A stretch of DNA of 64,000 nucleotides from Hyphomonas sp. CY54-11-8. Lineage in GTDB: Bacteria; Pseudomonadota; Alphaproteobacteria; Caulobacterales; Hyphomonadaceae. Below the pieces are notes generated by a model that did not search any database, was not told where the DNA came from, and saw only the letters and a program-made list of their open reading frames with translations. The translations under genes were made by a program, and so were the position numbers. Shown here piece after piece: positions 58,201-64,000 of this stretch; the stretch's first letter is position 1, and every line of letters starts with the position of its first letter. The DNA is taken from the NCBI RefSeq assembly GCF_000682735.1, contig NZ_AWFD01000023.1, positions 62,001 through 126,000 of the forward strand. Direction: 5' to 3'.

Positions 58201-58419
58201 CTGATGACATCGTTTGCGTTCGGCTTCGGCGTCCTGCCGCTCGCACTCAGCACAGGCGCCGGGGCAGCGGGCCGCAACGCCATCGGCATTATCGTGCTGG
58301 GCGGCGTGATCGCAGCGATGACGTTCAGCCTGCTGTTCGCGCCGATTTTCTATGTAGTCGTCCGGAAACTCACCAACCGCTTTTCCGGTCCTGACAATCA
58401 AGCGGAGACCCCCGCATGA
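55285..58419 (+). CDS. RND multidrug efflux pump, HAE1 family (AcrB/MexB type)
   Basis: A 1044-residue inner-membrane proton/drug antiporter with twelve helices and two large periplasmic loops. It begins MAKFFIDRPVFAWVIAI, has the proton-relay segment GLLVDDAIVVVENVERVM in TM4 (two Asp), GSAGVIYRQFSVTIVSAM, and a C-terminal GLASKNAILIIEFA helix. Length and motifs match AcrB-type pumps for hydrophobic compounds. Its stop overlaps the outer-membrane factor start by four bases (ATGA). Its proximity to a catabolic region suggests removal of toxic hydrophobic substrates, but that is inference. Confidence 0.97.
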   Translation: MAKFFIDRPVFAWVIAILIMLAGGLALRTLPVAQYPDVAPTTISVMANYPGASAQAVENSVTQIIEQQMTGLDGLDYVNSTSSSDGSASITLAFRPGTDPDIAQVQVQNKLSLATPFLPEQVQRQGVTVSKASTGFLLITSLYSPGETFDQTDLGDYVRSNMYDTISRLDGVGSVTAFGSPYAIRVWLKPEKLVEYNLMPADIVQAIRDQNAQIASGALGGAPSVLGQEINVTITLQSLLSTPEQFRNLLLRTTPEGGSVRLGDVADVELGAENYAFISRFNGYPATGFAVSLATGANALDTAERVKETVEEMSHNFPEDMVYAFPVDTTPFIETSIHEVQKTLFEAIALVFIVIFVFLQSFRASFIPLIAVPVVLLGTFAVLLIMGMSINTLTMFAMVLAIGLLVDDAIVVVENVERVMSQDKLPPRQATIKSMEQITGALVGIAVVLSAVFIPMAFFPGSAGVIYRQFSVTIVSAMALSVLVAIILSPALCATILKPGHGESHSLLSAPARIFNNGFDRLSQAYEATVERALRRKGIMLAGFAVIVALTGLAFIRLPASFLPDEDQGNYFTLAQLPANASLERTAEVMDGVVDYYQTNEASNVRGIFSLAGFSFAGQGQNNGIAFASLKDWSERPGQENSVQAIVGRAMGALSQIDEARVFAISPPAIRELGNSSGFDLFLQNDGNYTHEEFMSIRNQLLGMASQDPRLTGVRPNGLEDGPLFNIDLDYQKAQALGVSISDATNLLSVAFGGTYVNDFIDRGRIKRVYVQGAAADRMQPDDVGDWFVRTNTGQMAPLEEIASSNWSYGPPQLQRFDGVPAFNIQGSAAPGQSSGVAMLAMEELISQLPDGIGYAWSGLSRQERESGNQAMALYGISILFVFLCLAALYESWTVPISVLLVAPLGVAGAVAGASLAGLSNDVFFQVGLLTTVGLASKNAILIIEFARSLEDQGKELVAAAIEAVRLRIRPVLMTSFAFGFGVLPLALSTGAGAAGRNAIGIIVLGGVIAAMTFSLLFAPIFYVVVRKLTNRFSGPDNQAETPA

Positions 58420-59813
58420 ATACCAAGTCACTCCTCGCAACAGCGCTGAGCACTCTGATGCTGGCAGGCTGCGTCAATCTCGCCCCGGCGTACAGTTCAG
58501 GTGAGCTGCCTGTTCCGGCCGCCCTACCCGGCGCGTCTTCAGATGCAGAAGCGGCCCAACCGCTCCTCTGGGACGAGGTCGTCACCTCCCCTGCCCTCAA
58601 ACAGGTGATCGGCATTGCGCTGGAAGAGAACCGTGACCTCCGCGTCACGGCAGCAAACGTCCGCGCCGCGCGCGCGAACCTGCTCGTCTCCCGCTCGGCC
58701 CGCTGGCCCGCCATCGGTGCGAATGCATCGGTCCAGACAGGCGATGCCTTTGATGAAGGCTCCACTGGGGCGGCGGTTTTCGGCGACAGCACATACGCCC
58801 AGATCGGTGTCTCCGCCTGGGAACTCGACTTTTTCGGTCGGGTCCGCAATCTCAATGACGCCGCGCTACAGGCCTATCTCGCCAGTGAAGAAGGCGAACG
58901 CGCTGCAAAGATCTCTCTCGCCGGAACAGTTGCGGAAACCTGGATGCAGCTTGCGGCAGATCATGAATTGCTGAAGCTCGCGAACCGGACAGCCGAGAGC
59001 CAGACAGAAAGTCTCGACCTCACACGGGAATTGTTCGCAGCCGGAACCGCCAGCGAGCTGGATGTGCGCCGCGCGTCAGCTTCGGTCGCGCAGGCACAGG
59101 CTCAGGCAGCCCAGTACGAAGCCGCCATGCGCCGCGATATGAATGCCCTGCAATTGCTGGTCGGCGCACCCCTGCCGGGCGCACTGCTGGAGGAGGCAAT
59201 CCTCTCCCCCGCCCCGGTCGCCCTCAACCTGCCCGTCGGCCAGTCCTCGCAAGTGCTGCTGGATCGCCCGGACGTTCGGGCTGCTGAAGCGCGCCTCAGG
59301 GCATCCAATGCAAATATCGGCGCCGCTCGTGCGGCCTATTTCCCAAGCGTCTCACTGACCGGTGGTGTCGGCGTCGCCAGCGGGTCCATCGACGACCTGT
59401 TCAATGGTGACGGATCGAGCGGCTGGACCTTTACCCCAGCGATCGACCTGCCGATCTTCGATTTCGACCGCCGGCGCGGAAATGTCGAGGCAGCACGCGC
59501 CGAAGCAGATGCGGCGCTGGCGACTTATCAGAGCACAATCCAGCAGGCATTCCGCGAAGTCGCTGATGCAGCGGCCGTAGCTGACACAATTGACCGGCGC
59601 CTGACGGCCCTTCAACAGCTGGCGGAAGACACACAAGTCACGTTTGACCTGTCAGGCGAGCGATTCAAATCCGGTCTCGACGGGTACCTTACGGTTCTCG
59701 ATGCCCAGCGTGAGTATTATAACGCCCAGCAGCAGCTCATCCTCGCCCGCCTGGACAACAATCTGAACAGTATCGCGCTCTACAAGGCCCTTGGCACGTG
59801 GACCGAGGACTGA
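58416..59813 (+). CDS. RND efflux outer-membrane factor lipoprotein (NodT/OprM family)
   Basis: A 465-residue TolC-like channel with lipoprotein signal (TLMLAGC, Cys19). The internal repeat typical of the family is present: long helices with VRAARANLLVSRSARWPAIGA, shown in part as ARANLLVSRSARWP, then WELDFFGRVRN, LDVRRASASVAQAQAQ and the second half with RPDVRAAEARLRASNANIG and YLTVLDAQREYYNAQQ. It completes the tripartite system and overlaps the pump gene by four bases. Confidence 0.95.
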   Translation: MNTKSLLATALSTLMLAGCVNLAPAYSSGELPVPAALPGASSDAEAAQPLLWDEVVTSPALKQVIGIALEENRDLRVTAANVRAARANLLVSRSARWPAIGANASVQTGDAFDEGSTGAAVFGDSTYAQIGVSAWELDFFGRVRNLNDAALQAYLASEEGERAAKISLAGTVAETWMQLAADHELLKLANRTAESQTESLDLTRELFAAGTASELDVRRASASVAQAQAQAAQYEAAMRRDMNALQLLVGAPLPGALLEEAILSPAPVALNLPVGQSSQVLLDRPDVRAAEARLRASNANIGAARAAYFPSVSLTGGVGVASGSIDDLFNGDGSSGWTFTPAIDLPIFDFDRRRGNVEAARAEADAALATYQSTIQQAFREVADAAAVADTIDRRLTALQQLAEDTQVTFDLSGERFKSGLDGYLTVLDAQREYYNAQQQLILARLDNNLNSIALYKALGTWTED

Positions 59814-59912
59814 CGGGAAAGTAAGTCTGGTGGCGGTGCAGGTAGTCGGGGCCGCCTTTCCACCCAGCTCACCGAAATCAGACACGGAACACAATATCAA
59901 TAAAAATGCCGG

Positions 59913-59930
59913 ACAAGCTTCTGAGCTTGT
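59913..59930 (+). promoter_or_regulatory. Inverted repeat upstream of the glycosyltransferase gene
   Basis: ACAAGCT-TCTG-AGCTTGT has perfect 7-base arms and lies 21 bases upstream of the alg8-like start. It could be an operator or a leader hairpin. The 137-base gap from 59814 otherwise shows only a weak GGCGG/CCGCC stem (from about 59832) that may end the efflux operon. Confidence 0.4.
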
Positions 59931-59950
59931 AGAGTAAACGGTGTTTTTGA

Positions 59951-61540
59951 ATGCGTTCAGGGGCAACTTCCCTTCCCACGCCATGGAGTGAGGCGACAGG
60001 GTGGCTTGCAGACGGTGCCAAACGTGCGGGCAATGAAGTCCGGCGTCTTTATGCGTCGTTCGGAACATTTTCCATAAGTTGGTCCGCATACATCACAGCA
60101 TTCCTGTTCCTACTTGCCGTGACCCTGTCGCAATCGCCTGTACATGGGATGGACCATGTTGTCTTCCCATTGGGATTCATCGCCACATGGCGATACGGCT
60201 GGCAGATGACACATTTTGTGCGGGCGGAGCACTACAGGAACAAGGTCTTTCCCCGTTTGCGCCAGCAGGCCCAGACGGTCGCGGCAGACCCCTCGACACT
60301 GCCGGAACATATCGGTGTTGTCGTGACCTCCTATCAGATGTCGGCGTCGGAAAACTTTGGCGTCTACTCCTCCCTGTTTCAGGAGCTGGCTGCTTATGGT
60401 GTACCGGCCACGGTGGTGGCGTCGGTGACCGATGACGGGGACGCCCGCCTCATCCACCAGATCTTTGACGAGGCCCGTCTGCCGGGACATATCGATCTGA
60501 TCACCCAGCTCCAGCTCGGAACCGGGAAGCGTGATGCGATGGCAGCCGCACTGCGCGCCCTGCAGCGCAGCGATGAAACCGGCGAAGGGATTGTGATCCT
60601 CATGGACGGCGATACCGTCGTCACGCCCGGCCTGATGGAGAAGACCTGTCCTTTCTTCACAATGATGCCGGACCTGGCCGCCCTCACAGTCAACAATTCG
60701 GCCGAAGTCCGTGGCGGCGCTCTTGCGCAAACCTGGTACGCCACGCGATTTGCACTGAGGAATCTGTACATGAGTTCGCTGAGTCTCTCCCGCCGGGTTC
60801 TTTGCCTGACGGGACGGTTCTCGGTGTTCCGCGCAAATGTTGCACTGGACACGGCATTTATAGACAGGCTCCAGGTAGACATTCTGAACCATTGGCGGCT
60901 GGGAAAACTCCCGATGCTGACGGGTGATGACAAGTCTACCTGGTATCACTGCCTGAAGGACGGATGGGCAATGATCTATCTGCCTGACACCTATGTCAGT
61001 TGCATGGAAGAACTGCCGAAAGGCGGCTTCCTGAATGCATCCGCCCGGCTGATGCAACGCTGGTTCGGCAACATGCTGCGTAATTCCGACCGGGCCATCC
61101 TGCTGGGGCCCCGGCGCATGGGCCTGTTTACCTGGTGGTGCCTCGTGGACCAGCGCCTCAGCATGTGGACCAGCCTGACGGGTCCGATCTTCCTCACATT
61201 CTTTCTCCTGCAAGGCCAATGGGTCGCGCTTCCGGCGTACCTGTCCATCGTCCTTGCGACTCGGTTCATCCAGACCGTCAACGTCGCGCACCAAGGCGGC
61301 ATTGCTTCACCGCTTGTGCCCCTGCTCCTGTTGCATCAGCAGTTTGTGGGCTCGTTCATCAAGATCCAGGTCCTGTTCCATCTCGATCGCCAGAAATGGA
61401 CCCGCCAGAATATCGATTCGGGTACGGCGCCCGTCCAGCAATTGCGGACATCGATGTATGGAGACTGGCTCAAGGGCCTGGTTATCACGATCTTCATTTG
61501 TTCAATGATAACTCTGGCGGCAATCACAGCGGGAACCTGA
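59951..61540 (+). CDS. Alg8-like membrane glycosyltransferase
   Basis: A 529-residue family 2 glycosyltransferase resembling the alginate polymerase Alg8. It has N-terminal membrane helices (about residues 42-80), a cytoplasmic GT-A domain with VASVTDDGDAR and ILMDGDTVVTPG (the DxD), TGDDKSTWYHCLKDGWAMIY (catalytic acid region), the Q-x-x-RW-type LMQRWFGNMLRNSDRA, and C-terminal helices. It would polymerise a sugar nucleotide across the inner membrane. ATG 59951 has no clear ribosome-binding site and the protein is somewhat longer than Alg8 (about 494). The alg44-like gene follows by 11 bases. Confidence 0.85.
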   Translation: MRSGATSLPTPWSEATGWLADGAKRAGNEVRRLYASFGTFSISWSAYITAFLFLLAVTLSQSPVHGMDHVVFPLGFIATWRYGWQMTHFVRAEHYRNKVFPRLRQQAQTVAADPSTLPEHIGVVVTSYQMSASENFGVYSSLFQELAAYGVPATVVASVTDDGDARLIHQIFDEARLPGHIDLITQLQLGTGKRDAMAAALRALQRSDETGEGIVILMDGDTVVTPGLMEKTCPFFTMMPDLAALTVNNSAEVRGGALAQTWYATRFALRNLYMSSLSLSRRVLCLTGRFSVFRANVALDTAFIDRLQVDILNHWRLGKLPMLTGDDKSTWYHCLKDGWAMIYLPDTYVSCMEELPKGGFLNASARLMQRWFGNMLRNSDRAILLGPRRMGLFTWWCLVDQRLSMWTSLTGPIFLTFFLLQGQWVALPAYLSIVLATRFIQTVNVAHQGGIASPLVPLLLLHQQFVGSFIKIQVLFHLDRQKWTRQNIDSGTAPVQQLRTSMYGDWLKGLVITIFICSMITLAAITAGT

Positions 61541-61551
61541 TCCAAACCACG

Positions 61552-63180
61552 ATGAGCGCAGAAAGACGCCCCGACGACACACGGCCGAACCAGCCTGCCG
61601 AAAAGGAAGAGGCTGAAGACTTCGTATCGCTTGGAGATGCGATGGAAGCGGCCGGGCGCGACAAACGCAAGTATCCACGCTATTCTGCGCCCCTGACCAT
61701 AGAGATCAACGGGCACGCCTATCCGGCGCTTGACTGGTCTCTCAGTGGTTTCAGGATCGGCGAAGTGCGCAATCTTGCGCTGGCCGGGGAAAAGGTCCGC
61801 ACAACGGTCTCTGTCCGGATCTCCGATTTCGAATTCAGGTTTGAGACGCTTGCGGAGCTTCTGCGGATTTATCCGGAGAAACGGGAAGCCGCGTTCACAT
61901 TCAGGGGCCTGTCACCTGAAGAGGTGCGGGCACTGGGTTTCATCTCCAGCGCGCATTTGTCGGGCAAGCTGAAAAACGTGGATGGCGTGCTCCGCAATGT
62001 CAGTGCCGGGACAACATCTGCAACCAGCGAGGAAGAGGTCGATCACGCTCTTCAGATCGGACGGCGCAAGATCCTTGTCCGGCGGGGCATTTTCGCGCTC
62101 CTGGCGGTGCTGGCCTTGTTGAGTGCCAGAGCCTCGGTCCTGGCCATGACAAGCGTCAGCAGTGTTGCCGCATGGGTGGACACGCAGCTGATCGAGATCA
62201 GCGCGCCGGAACCTTCGGTCATAATGAACATCCTTGCCGACGAAGGCACGCAGGTGAAGCCGGGCGATGCGATCGCGACCTTGTCAAACCGGCCGCTCGA
62301 AGCCGAGCTTGCAGACGCCGAAGCCAACAAGCGTGTCATGGAAGTCCGGTTGGAGGGGCTGCATGCCATCCTCGACGGCCGCAGCGGCATGTTGCAGTCG
62401 GAATCCGCTCAGGCGGTCAGGGCGCTTCAGAAGGCACAAACGCGCCGGGACGAATTGCAGGAATCACTCTCGGCAGCCATGGCTGAAGTCGAAAAGCTGA
62501 GGTCGGTCTCCACGCCGGGTCTTGTTCCTCTCAGTACCCGCACAAATGCAGAGCAGGCAGTTGCGGAGATCACCGAACGTATCGGTCAGGCCGAACGCGA
62601 TGTTGAAGATGCACGGTCGCGGCTGAGTGCCGCCCGGTCTGGCTACTTCGTCGGCGATGCCCGGGCAACGGGATATGAACCGGCGACCCTGCAGGTGAGC
62701 ATTCGCGAAGTCGAACAGGAAATCGCCGCGGCCGAAGTCCGGATTGAAGGGCTCAGAAGCCGGCTCGATGAGCTGTCTGTCGTCAGCCCCTGTAATTGCC
62801 GCGTGTCTGAAGTCATCCTACTGCCCGGTGAACGTGTGACGGCGCAGGAACCGCTCATGCGCCTTGAGGCGATGGGCGAAACACGCATGGTCTCGGCATT
62901 TGTGAAGCATGCAGATGCACGACGCCTGAAGGTGGGCCAGCGCGTCAGTGTCAGGCTCGCCGATGGCCGGCGGGACCAGAACGCAACGATCACCGATATC
63001 AGTACGACCATCCAGCTATCGAGCGAAACCAAGCTTTACAGCCGGGACCTCAACCCCGAGCGGTATGCCCAGTTGAGCATCCGGCTGTCGGAGGCATACG
63101 CCGACGCGCCGGGCGCGGCTGTTGAAACCACAATCCACCGGCCCATGTTCCGCTGGCTGGCTGAAATTTTCCGCTTGTAG
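61552..63180 (+). CDS. Alg44-like PilZ and HlyD-domain protein
   Basis: A 542-residue protein joining an N-terminal PilZ domain to a periplasmic adaptor. The c-di-GMP motifs are intact: RKYPR (residues 39-43, RxxxR) and DWSLSG (61-66, DxSxxG). A membrane helix lies at about 174-195, followed by a lipoyl-type segment, a long coiled coil (about 240-330) and a second barrel with [16 protein letters not shown]. This is the architecture of Alg44, which activates Alg8 on binding c-di-GMP. ATG 61552 fits the family; the much longer open frame upstream is antisense-like overlap with the glycosyltransferase gene. Confidence 0.87.
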   Translation: MSAERRPDDTRPNQPAEKEEAEDFVSLGDAMEAAGRDKRKYPRYSAPLTIEINGHAYPALDWSLSGFRIGEVRNLALAGEKVRTTVSVRISDFEFRFETLAELLRIYPEKREAAFTFRGLSPEEVRALGFISSAHLSGKLKNVDGVLRNVSAGTTSATSEEEVDHALQIGRRKILVRRGIFALLAVLALLSARASVLAMTSVSSVAAWVDTQLIEISAPEPSVIMNILADEGTQVKPGDAIATLSNRPLEAELADAEANKRVMEVRLEGLHAILDGRSGMLQSESAQAVRALQKAQTRRDELQESLSAAMAEVEKLRSVSTPGLVPLSTRTNAEQAVAEITERIGQAERDVEDARSRLSAARSGYFVGDARATGYEPATLQVSIREVEQEIAAAEVRIEGLRSRLDELSVVSPCNCRVSEVILLPGERVTAQEPLMRLEAMGETRMVSAFVKHADARRLKVGQRVSVRLADGRRDQNATITDISTTIQLSSETKLYSRDLNPERYAQLSIRLSEAYADAPGAAVETTIHRPMFRWLAEIFRL

Positions 63181-63181
63181 C

Positions 63182-63271
63182 TGGCGGTGAGACAGGGATT
63201 CGAACCCTGGAGACTATTGCTAGCCTACACACTTTCCAGGCGTGCGCCTTCGACCACTCGGCCACCTCACC
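63182..63271 (-). tRNA. tRNA-Ser (GGA anticodon)
   Basis: The minus strand reads GGTGAGGTGGCCGAGTGGTC at the 5' end and folds as a 90-nt class II tRNA with encoded CCA. The anticodon stem CACGC/GTGTG encloses CTGGAAA, giving GGA (reads UCC/UCU). A long variable arm (GTAGGCTAGCAATAGTCTC region) and T arm GGTTCGAATCC confirm serine identity. Confidence 0.96.
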
Positions 63272-63377
63272 GTTTCCAACAGCGGTCCCTCTATCTTATG
63301 GGGGCGCACCTCGCAAGACTGTGATTGCCGTTGCAGCAGTCAGGGCCCATATGAAAGAACAGCTGAAGGAGGCCGCC

Positions 63378-64000
63378 ATGCTGTTCACACGTAAGCCCGC
63401 TGCGATGCCGACGCCGGAAACGGCGCTGAAAGGCCGGGATCATGCTATCCCGACCGCTGATACACATTTCGTGAACGGGAAGGACCTGCTGGCGGATACG
63501 CCTGCCGGGTTTGAGCGCGCGGTCTTCGGTCTTGGCTGTTTCTGGGGCGCTGAGCGCAAGTTCTGGCAGCAGGATGGCGTCTGGCTGACCCGGGTGGGCT
63601 ATGCTGGCGGATACACGCCAAACCCCACCTATGAGGAAGTCTGCACTGGCCATACCGGGCATACCGAAGTCGTCGATGTGATCTTCGATCCGGCGGTGGT
63701 GACCTTTGAAGGCCTGATGAAGGTCTTCCTGGAGAATCACGACCCGACCCAGGGCATGCGCCAGGGCAATGATGTCGGCACACAATACCGTTCCGCAGTC
63801 TACACGACGAGCGAGACGCAGGCGGACACAGCCCGGCGGATGATTGCCGCTTACGAGACATCCCTCGCCAACGCAGGCCATACCGGGAAGATCACGACCG
63901 AGGTCGCCCCTCTGGACAAGATCTATTTCGCTGAAGACTACCATCAGCAATATCTCGCCAAGAATCCGGCCGGATATTGCGGGATTGGCGGCACAGGCGT
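63378..64000 (+). CDS. msrA: Peptide methionine sulfoxide reductase A (3' end outside window)
   Basis: Reduces methionine-S-sulfoxide in proteins. The open frame has 207 complete codons and no stop before the edge. It contains the catalytic [10 protein letters not shown] (Cys54), [39 protein letters not shown] and the resolving-region [10 protein letters not shown] just before the edge. ATG 63378 with AAGGAGG six bases upstream is chosen over an in-frame ATG at 63351. A few residues at most appear to be missing. The 106-base gap after tRNA-Ser shows nothing else. Confidence 0.93.
   Translation, partial: MLFTRKPAAMPTPETALKGRDHAIPTADTHFVNGKDLLADTPAGFERAVFGLGCFWGAERKFWQQDGVWLTRVGYAGGYTPNPTYEEVCTGHTGHTEVVDVIFDPAVVTFEGLMKVFLENHDPTQGMRQGNDVGTQYRSAVYTTSETQADTARRMIAAYETSLANAGHTGKITTEVAPLDKIYFAEDYHQQYLAKNPAGYCGIGGTG

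Noticed and set aside
63182-63271. tRNA-Ser as an island attachment site
   Set aside because: No integrase gene and no direct repeat of the tRNA end is visible in the window.

Overview
The window reads as chromosomal DNA of an alphaproteobacterium, most likely a Hyphomonadaceae member (Hyphomonas-like). The evidence is high GC, the order FYDLN-acid protein / aroA / cmk / rpsA / ihfB, the order trpF-trpB-cutA-trpA-accD-folC, an AccD without its zinc-ribbon cysteines, and several large TonB-dependent receptors. This placement is inference from gene order and protein character, not from a marker-gene tree.

Layout. 1-2.1 kb: truncated beta-helix lipoprotein, DUF1150 protein, LysE-type exporter, tRNA-Ala(GGC). 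2.2-10.6 kb: housekeeping run with an acidic zinc-ribbon protein divergent from aroA, then macro-domain protein, old-yellow-enzyme homologue, SDR, cmk, rpsA (with an unusual C-terminal extension), ihfB and mscL. 10.6-16.8 kb (minus strand): tightly overlapping trpF-trpB-lipoprotein-cutA-trpA-accD-folC. 17.5-21.6 kb: a putative copper-acquisition locus (DUF2946, DUF2244, OprC-type receptor, TonB). 21.7-27.1 kb: a calcineurin-like phosphoesterase lipoprotein divergent from a TonB-dependent receptor and a glycerophosphodiesterase lipoprotein, suggesting phosphodiester scavenging.

27.1-53.3 kb is a large accessory catabolic region: three acyl-CoA ligases, an acyl-CoA dehydrogenase, a class III CoA transferase, a receptor, an alpha/beta hydrolase, an RraA-like protein, a translationally coupled set of small-molecule kinase / enolase-like protein / GntR followed by a 2-hydroxyacid dehydrogenase and an MFS transporter, a DUF3604 lipoprotein, a VOC protein, a group-D-type flavin monooxygenase, MarR, HMG-CoA-lyase-like enzyme, WrbA-like protein and enoyl-CoA hydratase. 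Three divergent promoters spread over 24 kb share an inverted repeat of the form TGTCAA-N5-TTGACA, which suggests one regulon. The substrate cannot be read from the sequence; a CoA-activated organic acid, possibly aromatic or terpenoid, fits the enzymes.

53.3-59.8 kb: TetR repressor divergent from a complete RND efflux operon. 60-63.2 kb: an Alg8-type glycosyltransferase with an Alg44-type PilZ/HlyD protein (c-di-GMP-controlled exopolysaccharide synthesis). The window ends with tRNA-Ser(GGA) and a truncated msrA. No integrase, transposase, CRISPR array or prophage gene was found.
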